From JAGXTF01 sp044224315 (GTDB lineage Bacteria > Bacteroidota > Bacteroidia > NS11-12g > UBA955), in assembly GCA_044224315.1 (NCBI GenBank), contig JBGAKR010000001.1:1240001-1304000 (forward strand): a stretch of DNA of 64,000 nt, read 5' to 3'. Each line of letters starts with the position of its first letter. Within the stretch, counting starts at the first letter, position 1. Position numbers and translations under genes: made by a program. Shown here piece by piece: positions 25,397-33,557 of this stretch. Below the pieces are notes generated by a model that was not told the origin of the DNA, did not search any database, and saw only the letters and a list, made by a program, of their open reading frames with translations.

Positions 25397-28300
25397 GGTT
25401 TAAATGTATTTGCAAGGTTACACAAGTACCGGCTGCTTGCCCGTTTTCATCGGTAAGGTCGGTAATTTGAATGGTGTTTTGGGCCATATTTTCATTCATA
25501 AATTGAATGCGTTCTTCGGTAAGTTTTATGCCCAACGAATTGCGCGTTTGGTTTTTATCCCCCTTCAATTCCTTGGCCTTGGCGCGGCCTATACCGTTGT
25601 CGCTTACTTTAATTAGCAGTAAATCGGGGGTTTGGTGTATGTTTATTTCTAGTTTGCCACCCCCTTCTTTATGCAACAGTCCATGCCAAATGGCATTTTC
25701 TACAAATGGTTGAATAATTAACGGGGGTATTTGAATGGTTTCTGTTTCTACTTCATTGCCTACATGAATTGTGTACTCAAATTTATTTTCAAATCTGAAA
25801 ATTTCCAGTTCGATATACAATTTCAAGGCCTCTAATTCATTGGCCAGGGTAATGGTTTTGTGGCGCGAATTGTCCATCACCAGCCGCATGAGTTTGGCAA
25901 ATCGGGTTAGATATAATGAGGATGTTTGGGCATCGTTTTTTATAATATAGCGGTTTATGGAATTCAAACTATTAAAAATAAAATGTGGATTCATTTGCGA
26001 ACGTAAGGCCTCCATGCGGGTTTCGGCCAATTGCTCGTGCAGCGCGGTTTTGGTTTTTTCTTCCTTTCGTATGCGTTTAATGCGCGCCAGGTACAAACTA
26101 AAAATTATGCCTGCAATGCATAAAATTACCAAAATGATAAACCAGGTTTTTTTATAAAAATAAGTTTCTATTTTTACACGAATACTTTTTTCTTTACTCC
26201 ATATTCCCTCCGCATTGGCTACTTTTACCTTAAAAGTATATGTGCCGGCACCCAGGTTGGTATAGCTTGCATAGCGGCGGTTTCCGGCATCCACCCACTC
26301 GCGGTCCCAACCCTCTAATTTGTAAGCAAACCGATGGTGCGACTGCTCGGTAAAATCTATGCAACCAAAATCAAATGAGAAAAAATCTTCACCGGGTTTT
26401 ACAACAATTTCGGAGGGATTATTTTGCGGAAATATTTTGTTTTTATTAAATACTTTAAAAGCGTCAATATATATATCTGGTGTAGGTATCGGCAGGTTTA
26501 ATTTTTGGTAATCTACCTTACAATAGGCGCCCAATGATGTAATATAAAAGGCACCCTGCTCTGCCCTCAATAAATTCATGCTGCTGGTAAATTTATTCAT
26601 ACCCACCAGCTGGTTGTATACTTTAAATTGCCTTGATTTTTGGTTAAAAGCAATAACACTGGATAGGGTAGAAAACCATACCTGATTGCTGTAATCTATG
26701 GCTACATTGTATATACTTGCATCCGGCAAACCATCCTGGGTAGTATAAAGTTTTGAATTAATTCCACCCGCTGTATTCACATTTAGTTTTAATAATCCTG
26801 CATCATTTAAACCTATCCATATATTGCCAGATTCATCGGCGGCAAAACCTTTGGCTATATCCATTTTAAAGCCGGCAATATTGTTGGCTTCAATAAATGT
26901 AAAGGTGCTGTTACCTTTTAAACAATACCCGATTTTATTTTGGCCGAATACCCATAATCTGCCCATTACATCATATACCGCCCTATCTGTTTTTTGAATC
27001 TGTATGCCTTTAGTATCGGCAATAATCATTCGTTTTTCCAGCCGTCTGGCATTGGTGTTAAGTGGATACAAATGGCCGCTTTGGGTAAGAATTAACGGCA
27101 CACAGTTATCTGCAGTGATCAGTTGATTGTATTCAGGGTCTGGCTCATCTTTTGCATTTTCAAACGGATTTTCAATTACCTGCAACTGGTGTAATTTACA
27201 ATTGAAATAGTGCAAATAGTCACGGCCCAATATCCAAATAATATCATCGGGCCCCAGCCACATATTGCGCATGCGCATTTTAAAATCATGACCCGCATTT
27301 ACTTTGAATGGGTAGGCTTTTTGAACCTTGGTTTGGGTATTTAATACATTCAAACCATTGCCCAGGTCTGTGCCAAAGTAAAATTCATTTTGCTGTGGAT
27401 ACTCTATGATTTTGCGGATATGAAACAGCTCTCCATGCTGACTTTCAGCTATATTTAACTGATTGAAATGAAAGGTGCTGGAAAATGGATTATATTTTAG
27501 TAAAGCATTTTCATCGGCAACAAATATCACCCCGTTTTTTAGCGCCAAAATATGATTTAAGAAAAGAATTCTTGAATCTATGCTTTTTTTAATGTTTGCA
27601 TTAAAAAGCCAGGTTTTGGTTTTTCGGTTAAAAGTTCCCAGGCCGCGATCGCCGGATATGAGCCACAATTCATCCTGGTTTTTTACATCCATATCAAAAA
27701 TCAGGTTATAATATCCCAGGCGTTTGGTTTCAAATAAATAATTGGTAAATAGTCCCGTTTTTTTATCAAAATAATTGAGACCACCTTCCCAGGACGAAAT
27801 CCATAACCCTTCGTCTTTTTCAGGGATAATGCGGTTAAAATTGGCCTTAATCTTCAGTGCAGTGGCGGTTTCATTATATGGGAAATAGGTAAATCGGGCC
27901 GATTGTATTTTGAAATTGTACAGTCCGTTTTGTGTAGCCAGCCATAAACTGCCATTATTTTCGGGGTAAATAAAATGTACCGAATTGTTTTCCAAATCGT
28001 CGGTATGCGATATTTTCTCGGTGATATTGGGTAAATCGTAATGGGTAGTTTTCAGGGTGCGCGGATCCAGCATGTTTAGCCCCATTCCATTGCCGCTGTA
28101 CCAAATATTTTCACTCGCATCAATCCATTTAATCCCGAAAGTATTATCAGATGCATATTTGGGTTTTATGCTTTTCAAGTGCTCAAAGCATTGGCAACCC
28201 GGATCGTATTTACTCATGCCACCAGTGGGATAACTCACCCAAATAGTCCCGTTTGGCTGTACATATAATTTTGGCGATGCATTGCTAAGCAGGCTATGAG

Positions 28301-28568
28301 AATCTGCACCGTTTTTAAAGGTTTTAAATGTAAACCCATCATAGCGATTGAGTCCGTTGCGGGTACTAACCCATACAAAACCGGCCGAGTCTGCCGCCAC
28401 ATCGGATATCCAGTAATTCGAAAGTCCCTGCATATCATCCAGCACCTCAAACTTCATTTCAGAGAGGTTTTGGGCGTGCAACCTGCCATTGCTGCACAAT
28501 AAACCTAAAGCCACAAACCATGTTTTTACGCATGTTTTCAGGTGTTTATTGGGCATTTTATAAAGCAT
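25374..28568 (-). CDS. Hybrid-like sensor histidine kinase: reg_prop propeller, Y_Y_Y, LytS-type kinase
   Basis: 1064 residues with signal peptide (cut after HAQ, about 33). Residues 35-700 hold reg_prop beta-propeller repeats (ISDVAADSAGFVWVSTRNGLNRYDG). A Y_Y_Y domain follows (about 735-800, including KLEGWDREWVDAG), then one transmembrane helix (about 803-825), a coiled segment, and a His_kinase (LytS/YehU) domain with MNPHFIFNSLNSI (His near 862) and the ATPase part HGLLHKEGGGKL and DNGIGRAKA. The periplasmic propeller probably senses a ligand and passes the signal to the LytTR protein. Not a one-piece hybrid: the regulator is separate. Start ATG 28568; 28556 is an alternative. Confidence 0.92.
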   Translation of the reverse strand: MLYKMPNKHLKTCVKTWFVALGLLCSNGRLHAQNLSEMKFEVLDDMQGLSNYWISDVAADSAGFVWVSTRNGLNRYDGFTFKTFKNGADSHSLLSNASPKLYVQPNGTIWVSYPTGGMSKYDPGCQCFEHLKSIKPKYASDNTFGIKWIDASENIWYSGNGMGLNMLDPRTLKTTHYDLPNITEKISHTDDLENNSVHFIYPENNGSLWLATQNGLYNFKIQSARFTYFPYNETATALKIKANFNRIIPEKDEGLWISSWEGGLNYFDKKTGLFTNYLFETKRLGYYNLIFDMDVKNQDELWLISGDRGLGTFNRKTKTWLFNANIKKSIDSRILFLNHILALKNGVIFVADENALLKYNPFSSTFHFNQLNIAESQHGELFHIRKIIEYPQQNEFYFGTDLGNGLNVLNTQTKVQKAYPFKVNAGHDFKMRMRNMWLGPDDIIWILGRDYLHYFNCKLHQLQVIENPFENAKDEPDPEYNQLITADNCVPLILTQSGHLYPLNTNARRLEKRMIIADTKGIQIQKTDRAVYDVMGRLWVFGQNKIGYCLKGNSTFTFIEANNIAGFKMDIAKGFAADESGNIWIGLNDAGLLKLNVNTAGGINSKLYTTQDGLPDASIYNVAIDYSNQVWFSTLSSVIAFNQKSRQFKVYNQLVGMNKFTSSMNLLRAEQGAFYITSLGAYCKVDYQKLNLPIPTPDIYIDAFKVFNKNKIFPQNNPSEIVVKPGEDFFSFDFGCIDFTEQSHHRFAYKLEGWDREWVDAGNRRYASYTNLGAGTYTFKVKVANAEGIWSKEKSIRVKIETYFYKKTWFIILVILCIAGIIFSLYLARIKRIRKEEKTKTALHEQLAETRMEALRSQMNPHFIFNSLNSINRYIIKNDAQTSSLYLTRFAKLMRLVMDNSRHKTITLANELEALKLYIELEIFRFENKFEYTIHVGNEVETETIQIPPLIIQPFVENAIWHGLLHKEGGGKLEINIHQTPDLLLIKVSDNGIGRAKAKELKGDKNQTRNSLGIKLTEERIQFMNENMAQNTIQITDLTDENGQAAGTCVTLQIHLNHDKGDHR

Positions 28569-28667
28569 GGCAAATGCGAAACTAGGGAAATATGGATGGA
28601 AAACAAATAGTTACTTATTTCGCAATATGGTTCCAATTTCCCCTTGTCTATGCCGTTGAATAAAAAT

Positions 28668-28696
28668 TTGATTTTAACAGAATTTGAATACCTTTG
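28668..28696 (+). promoter_or_regulatory. Promoter of the CPBP-GNAT operon
   Basis: TTG (28668-28670), 18 nt, TACCTTTG (28689-28696). It lies downstream of an in-frame TTG at 28684, so the ATG at 28711 is the real start of the CPBP gene. Confidence 0.65.
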
Positions 28697-28710
28697 AAAA
28701 ATCACACCGT

Positions 28711-29520
28711 ATGAATCAAACATCTATTTGGAATAACATGGCAAGAGCAATCATATTTGCACTTGTATTTATTGTTTTGTTTTTAGCATTATCTTTTGCC
28801 AAAGGATTTTTTCCTACCCATTGGGAAAGGTTTATACATGGTGTTTTTGGCACCTTAGCCGCATTAATTACCACTGTTTTATTTCTCAAATACGATAAAT
28901 TAAAATGGGCTGATATTGGCCTTGTTTATGCTTCCAATACTTTCCTCAATTTTGGCAAGGGTATATTATTAGGATGCCTGCTCATGGGTGCTTTAACCCT
29001 GGGTGTGGTTTATTTATCGGGGTTTAAAATGGTTTTTAATTCTAATTTTAAGATAGCACAATATATAATGATTTCTTTACCCTTAATTCCACTTGCATTT
29101 ATGGAAGAACTGGCTTTCAGGGCCTATCCGCTGAGGGTTTTGCAAAAAGTGTTAAGTCCTCGCATGGTGGTTTATTTCACTGCTTTTTTATTCGGTGCTT
29201 ATCATGTAGCAAATGGCTGGACATTGCAAAATGCATTTTTAGGCGCGGCAGTTTGGGGCATTATTTATGGCACTGCAGCTTTGTATAGCGGTGGTATAGC
29301 CCTTCCCACCGGTTTGCATTTTGCATGCAACTGGGTTACAAGTGCGTTTGCAATTAGTGCAGAAAAATCCAATTTATTTATATTGCAGTCCTCTACCGGC
29401 GGTTCACTGGCTAATTACCAATCCTCAACTTTGGCCGAACTGTTGCCGCAATTGATTATCTTGGTTATAGGAATTTGTGGATTAGAATTATATATAACTA
29501 AAACCAAAAAATTGGCATGA
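28711..29520 (+). CDS. CPBP-family intramembrane metalloprotease
   Basis: 269 residues from ATG 28711, with about eight transmembrane helices. The CPBP/Rce1/abortive-infection motifs are present: MEELAFRAYPLR (EExxxR) near residue 131, GAYHVANGW (FxxxH) near 171 and HFACNWVTS (HxxxN) near 210. Such glutamate proteases cleave within the membrane; in bacteria they process peptides or act in bacteriocin self-immunity. Its last codons overlap the GNAT gene start by ATGA. Substrate unknown. Confidence 0.9.
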   Translation: MNQTSIWNNMARAIIFALVFIVLFLALSFAKGFFPTHWERFIHGVFGTLAALITTVLFLKYDKLKWADIGLVYASNTFLNFGKGILLGCLLMGALTLGVVYLSGFKMVFNSNFKIAQYIMISLPLIPLAFMEELAFRAYPLRVLQKVLSPRMVVYFTAFLFGAYHVANGWTLQNAFLGAAVWGIIYGTAALYSGGIALPTGLHFACNWVTSAFAISAEKSNLFILQSSTGGSLANYQSSTLAELLPQLIILVIGICGLELYITKTKKLA

Positions 29521-29999
29521 AAATAAATATCCGACCCTATACCCCTGCCGATAAACCCGCCTGCATGGCCTGTTTTGAAAGCAATGTACCCAAGTGGTTT
29601 ACAGTGGAAGAAATTGCAGAATACAGCAATTTTTTAGACAATTATGGGGCCAATAAAATGCTTAAACCCAATGGAATAAGCACCCGGTTTTATGTTTTGG
29701 AATTAAACGGAGAAATCATCGGTGCCGGCGGCTTTGGCGATCGTTTTGATACCCTTACCATTACCCTGGCCTGGGGCCATATCCATAAAGATTATCACAA
29801 AAAAGGGTTTGGAAAAAAATTGTTAGAATTCAGGTTAAATACCATAAAAGCCCTCCACCCCGGCCATTCGGTATATATCGATACCACCCAGCACAGCGTT
29901 GGTTTCTACGAAAAATACGGCTTCAAAACCACGCTGATAACGAAGGATTTTTATGCCCAAGGAATGGATAGATATGATTTGGAGTTAAGAATTAGTTGA
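29517..29999 (+). CDS. GNAT-family N-acetyltransferase
   Basis: 160 residues. The acetyl-CoA-binding motif A is HIHKDYHKKGFGKKLLEF (Q/RxxGxG/A form, about 97-114), preceded by a beta-strand pair VLELNGEIIGAGGFG. The C-terminal SVGFYEKYGFKTT is the usual motif B region. It acetylates a small molecule or protein amine; the acceptor is unknown. Translated in a coupled fashion with the CPBP protease. Confidence 0.92.
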   Translation: MKINIRPYTPADKPACMACFESNVPKWFTVEEIAEYSNFLDNYGANKMLKPNGISTRFYVLELNGEIIGAGGFGDRFDTLTITLAWGHIHKDYHKKGFGKKLLEFRLNTIKALHPGHSVYIDTTQHSVGFYEKYGFKTTLITKDFYAQGMDRYDLELRIS

Positions 30000-30023
30000 C
30001 AGTTGACAGTGTACAGTTGACAG
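29996..30023. repeat. Heptamer tandem repeat TTGACAG
   Basis: Four consecutive 7-bp units: TTGACAG, TTGACAG, TGTACAG, TTGACAG. The first overlaps the GNAT stop codon. A partial fifth unit (TTAACAG) and an AACAGCCGG word follow. Confidence 0.8.
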
Positions 30024-30071
30024 TATTAACAGCCGGGTCGTAAAGAAACGATTTTTAATTATTCACAATAA

Positions 30072-30665
30072 CTAGTAGGGTTTACGAATAATTGCTTCCT
30101 TGTTTCTGTTGTTGTAATACAACCAGGGGTAGTGGAAAGAGGCGGCTGGATTAATTGCGGGTTGTAATGAGTTGCGAATGTTTCGCGCGGGTGGAACGGA
30201 TCGGCCTGATCTTCCTTTTAGCAATACCAGTTTGTTCATACCCACAACATTCAGGCCAGTGTCGTTCATTAAATTGTAATCTACAATGGTGTTTTCCAAA
30301 TCGAGTTCACCGCTTTTAAAACGTATTTGCTGGCCTTGAATGACAAATACCATATCCCAAAACCAAACCGCGTTTGTACCCTGTCCTACAGAACTTGTTT
30401 CCAGGTATATTTCTTCGGTATCCGGCTTTTTTAATGGCCTTACAGAAAAAGCACCGTAAACGCCAAGCGTTTTTTTCATACCAATCATTAAACAATAGGG
30501 CACACCTGAAGCAAAAAGTGTATCCATACTGCGAATGTTTTTGCCTTTTTCACGGCTTTTTTTCACCTTTTCGGCGTGTTTTTTCTTCTCCTTTTCCGAA
30601 ACTTCCTGGGCCAGAACGGATGTTGTAAAAGATAAAATCGCCAGAATAAATAATATTTTTTTCAT
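30072..30665 (-). CDS. Hypothetical exported protein
   Basis: 197 residues from ATG 30665 (MKKILFILAILSFTTSVLAQ, a signal peptide). ATG 30674 is rejected, because it sits in the -7 element at 30672-30679. After the signal comes a very basic, coiled segment (EKEKKKHAEKVKKSREKGKNI), then mixed beta sequence with GVYGAFSVRPL and WFWDMVFVIQGQQIRF. No family recognised. Monocistronic with a near-leaderless promoter. Function unknown, probably periplasmic or outer-membrane associated. Confidence 0.7.
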   Translation of the reverse strand: MKKILFILAILSFTTSVLAQEVSEKEKKKHAEKVKKSREKGKNIRSMDTLFASGVPYCLMIGMKKTLGVYGAFSVRPLKKPDTEEIYLETSSVGQGTNAVWFWDMVFVIQGQQIRFKSGELDLENTIVDYNLMNDTGLNVVGMNKLVLLKGRSGRSVPPARNIRNSLQPAINPAASFHYPWLYYNNRNKEAIIRKPY

Positions 30666-30671
30666 GGTGTA

Positions 30672-30679
30672 CAAATGTA
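30672..30679 (-). promoter_or_regulatory. -7 promoter element of the exported hypothetical protein
   Basis: Minus strand TACATTTG, a perfect TAnnTTTG, ending 6 nt before ATG 30665. Confidence 0.5.
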
Positions 30680-30803
30680 TAAATTCTTATTGAAAAGAGG
30701 AAATAGGGAGCATGGCCCGACCATTGAAAATGGGAGGGGGTGCAGCAACCGTCACGCATTAAGGGCAGCCTGGCTGTTCCCTTAACCCTCAACCATTAAA
30801 CAT

Positions 30804-30870
30804 TCGGCTGTCCGGCTGTTAAATTCACAATTGGCTGTTCAATGCACCTTGCACTTTGCACTATGCACCA
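30804..30870. repeat. Short repeats: GGCTGT words and TGCACNN heptamers
   Basis: 30804-30835 contains the words CGGCTGTC, CGGCTGTT and GGCTGTTC; 30843-30870 contains four successive 7-bp units TGCACCT, TGCACTT, TGCACTA, TGCACCA. The GGCTGTT word is the reverse complement of the AACAGCC word that recurs at 30032 and 37506-37600. There is no coding potential I trust in 30700-30872. Confidence 0.7.
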
Positions 30871-30872
30871 AA

Positions 30873-30897
30873 AAAAGGCCGCTTATAGCGGCCTTTT
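30873..30897. terminator. Intrinsic terminator after pnp
   Basis: AAAAGGCCGC (30873-30882) pairs with GCGGCCTTTT (30888-30897) around TTATA. It ends 3 nt from the pnp stop and terminates pnp on the minus strand; T run present on both strands. Confidence 0.85.
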
Positions 30898-30899
30898 CT

Positions 30900-33113
30900 T
30901 TAGTTTCTCGGTCCTCTCGGGCCGCGGTCTCCTCCGCCACTCCGGGGTCCGCGGTCACCACCTTCGCGTCTTTCGCGTGGGGGTTGCTCCACAAATCCTT
31001 CGGGTTTTGGCAATAGGGTTTTGCGACTCAAACGAAGTTTGCCGGTTTTCTTGTCTACCTCAATCAGTTTTACCTCCATTTTATCGCCCTCTTTAATGCC
31101 AGAGGCTTCCATGGTGGGAACACGTTCCCAGGCAATTTCTGATATGTGCAGCAGTCCGTCTTTACCGGGCAGTATTTCTACAAAGGCACCAAAGTCCATA
31201 ATGGATTTTACAGTACCCTGGTATACAGCACCCTCTTCGGGTACCTGCACTATGCCGCGAATAATGGCGGTGGCTTTGGCCATGCCGTCTCCATCGGTGC
31301 TCAGTATTTCTACATATCCTTTGTTATCTCTTTCTTCAATGCTGATGGTGGTGCCGGTTTTAGCCTGAATATCCTGGATAATTTTACCACCCGGGCCAAT
31401 GATTGCACCAATAAATTCTTTATCAATTACAATCATTTCTACACGTGGGGTATGGGGTTTCAGATCGGCTTTGGGTTCGGTAATGGCTTTGCCCATTTCG
31501 CCCAAAATATGCAACCTGCCTTCACGGGCCTGGTTGAGGGCCTGTTCTACCATTTCCCATTTCAGTCCGTTGATTTTGATATCCATCTGGCAGGCAGTAA
31601 TACCATCGGTGGTACCTACTACTTTAAAATCCATATCACCCAAATGGTCTTCATCACCCAAAATATCGCTAAGAATGGCGTATTTGCCGCTGTCGTCGGT
31701 AATCAAACCCATGGCAATACCACCCACGGGTTTTTTAAGCTTAATACCGGCATCCATCAAAGCCATACTTCCTGCACATACAGTAGCCATACTCGAAGAA
31801 CCGTTCGATTCCAAAATATCACTCACAATACGGATTACATAGGCTTCATCAGGGTTTAGCATGGCTTTTAGTCCGCGCAGGGCCAGGTTACCATGGCCTA
31901 CTTCACGGCGTCCCGGACCGCGGTTGGGGCGGGCTTCACCTACCGAGAAGGAGGGGAAGTTGTAGTGCAGCATCAGGCGGCTTTTGCCATACAGCATGGG
32001 CGAATCCAGCAATTGCTCATCCAGTTTACCACCCAAGGTAACGGTGGTAAGCGATTGGGTTTCACCACGGGTAAACACGGCCGAACCGTGGGCTGCAGGC
32101 AGGTAATCGATAATGCAATCGATGGGGCGGATTTGGGTGGTACTACGACCATCCAGGCGCTTGGCCGATTCCAGAATCATGGCGCGCATCTGGTTGTATT
32201 CCGCTTCATGGAAGTATTTTTTAGCCAGGCTGGTAAGTCTTACCTGGTCTTCATGGCCTTCAAATTGTTTTACATACTCCGTAATAATGGCTTTGAAAGC
32301 TTCGCTGCGTTCGCCTTTGGTGCTGCCGCTTTCGGCCACTTTGCGGATGGCTTCGCTGGTTTCGGCAATCACACGGGCTTTCAGCTCGGGGTCGTTGTCT
32401 TCGTGGTTGTAAACACGGGTAGGTTTGCGGCCTCCCATTTGTTCCAAAAATTTCAGTTGCTCATCGCACTGGCGTTTCACGGCATCGTGGCCAAATTTGA
32501 GGGCGGCAAGGAAATCAGCTTCCTGAATTTCGTGCATTTCACCTTCCACCATGTTCAAATCATGGGCGGTACCACCAACAAGCAGGTCGATATCTGAACG
32601 TTCCAGCTCTTCTTTGGTGGGGTTTAGCACAAATTTGCCATCAATACGGCCTACGCGCACTTCCGAAATGGGTCCCAAAAATGGGGCATCGGTAAGCATC
32701 ATGGCCATTGAGGCAGCCAGTCCTACATAGGCATCGGGCAGTATGTTCTGGTCGCTACTGATCAGGCTAAGCATTACCTGGGTTTCGGCGTGGTAATCTT
32801 CGGGGAACAGGGGGCGCAGGCAGCGGTCAACCACGCGCGAAATCAGAATTTCGTAGTCAGACAAGCGGGCCTCACGGCGGTGGAATGAACCGGGGATGCG
32901 GCCTACGGCGGCAAATTTTTCCTGGTAATCTACGCTGAGTGGCAGAAAGTCTATGCCTTCGCGCGCTTCATAGGCACTTACCACAGTGGCCAGTATCATG
33001 GTTTTACCCACTTTTACCACACAGCTGCCATGTGCCTGGCGGGCCAATCGGCCGGTTTCGATTTCAATCATACGGCCATCGCCGCAGTCAAAAGAGGTTT
33101 TGTATATAGTCAT
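30900..33113 (-). CDS. pnp: Polyribonucleotide nucleotidyltransferase
   Basis: 737 residues. Two RNase PH domains (about 1-225 and 315-545; TRGETQSLTTVTLGG in the second), the alpha-helical linker, a KH domain (GAIIGPGGKIIQDIQ, GxxG loop, about 555-610) and an S1 domain (YQGTVKSIMDFGAFVEILPG, about 625-695). The enzyme degrades RNA phosphorolytically from the 3' end and contributes to tails. The C-terminus adds an Arg/Gly-rich tail (RREGGDRGPRSGGGDRGP), an RGG-like RNA-binding extension. Located downstream of rpsO in the common rpsO-pnp order, with a terminator between them. Confidence 0.97.
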   Translation of the reverse strand: MTIYKTSFDCGDGRMIEIETGRLARQAHGSCVVKVGKTMILATVVSAYEAREGIDFLPLSVDYQEKFAAVGRIPGSFHRREARLSDYEILISRVVDRCLRPLFPEDYHAETQVMLSLISSDQNILPDAYVGLAASMAMMLTDAPFLGPISEVRVGRIDGKFVLNPTKEELERSDIDLLVGGTAHDLNMVEGEMHEIQEADFLAALKFGHDAVKRQCDEQLKFLEQMGGRKPTRVYNHEDNDPELKARVIAETSEAIRKVAESGSTKGERSEAFKAIITEYVKQFEGHEDQVRLTSLAKKYFHEAEYNQMRAMILESAKRLDGRSTTQIRPIDCIIDYLPAAHGSAVFTRGETQSLTTVTLGGKLDEQLLDSPMLYGKSRLMLHYNFPSFSVGEARPNRGPGRREVGHGNLALRGLKAMLNPDEAYVIRIVSDILESNGSSSMATVCAGSMALMDAGIKLKKPVGGIAMGLITDDSGKYAILSDILGDEDHLGDMDFKVVGTTDGITACQMDIKINGLKWEMVEQALNQAREGRLHILGEMGKAITEPKADLKPHTPRVEMIVIDKEFIGAIIGPGGKIIQDIQAKTGTTISIEERDNKGYVEILSTDGDGMAKATAIIRGIVQVPEEGAVYQGTVKSIMDFGAFVEILPGKDGLLHISEIAWERVPTMEASGIKEGDKMEVKLIEVDKKTGKLRLSRKTLLPKPEGFVEQPPRERREGGDRGPRSGGGDRGPRGPRN

Positions 33114-33133
33114 TTTTCGTATTTTTTAAAATA

Positions 33134-33170
33134 AAAAGCCCCATCTCGCCGGAAGGCGAACGGGGCTTTT
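33134..33170. terminator. Terminator between rpsO and pnp
   Basis: AAAAGCCCC (33134-33142) pairs with GGGGCTTTT (33162-33170); an inner hairpin TCGCC-GGAA-GGCGA completes the structure. It separates rpsO from pnp and could partly attenuate read-through. Confidence 0.85.
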
Positions 33171-33204
33171 CTTAATAATATCTGGCAAGGCCAGCGTTGG
33201 GGAA

Positions 33205-33474
33205 TTACTTCCTCAGGCCTAGTTCCTTGATTAGTGCGCGGTATTTGAAGATATCCTGTTTGGCCAGGTAGTTCAACAAAGCACGGCGTTTCCCTACCAG
33301 TTTAATCAGGCTCAGTTCAGCGCTTTTGTCTTTACGCTGATCTTTCAAATGGCCGCTGATGTGGTTAATGCGCTGGGTGAAAAGGGCTATCTGTCCTTCG
33401 GTGCTTCCTGTGTTCTTCTCAGAACCGCCAAATTTGTTAAAGATTTCTTTCTTGCTTTCTGCAGTCAGTTGCAT
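33205..33474 (-). CDS. rpsO: 30S ribosomal protein S15
   Basis: 89 residues, matching S15 throughout: FGGSEKNTGSTEGQIALFT, INHISGHLKDQRKDK, LIKLVGKRRALLNYL. The start chosen is ATG 33474 (MQLTAESKK), the usual S15 length; a 28-residue extension to 33558 is spurious. S15 binds 16S rRNA early in 30S assembly. A TATCTTTG -7 element sits 20 nt upstream. Confidence 0.98.
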   Translation of the reverse strand: MQLTAESKKEIFNKFGGSEKNTGSTEGQIALFTQRINHISGHLKDQRKDKSAELSLIKLVGKRRALLNYLAKQDIFKYRALIKELGLRK

Positions 33475-33493
33475 GGTTTTCTCAAATGGGCTG

Positions 33494-33501
33494 CAAAGAT
33501 A
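33494..33501 (-). promoter_or_regulatory. -7 promoter element of rpsO
   Basis: Minus strand TATCTTTG, a perfect TAnnTTTG, 20 nt upstream of the rpsO start. Confidence 0.55.
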
Positions 33502-33557
33502 AGTAAAAAATTTATATCTGTGGATAGGTGTGTGGAAAATATTTGATTGGCCCAGCA

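Noticed and set aside
31146..32597. Long plus-strand frames opposite pnp
   Set aside because: Antisense shadows; pnp is intact and conserved over its full length.
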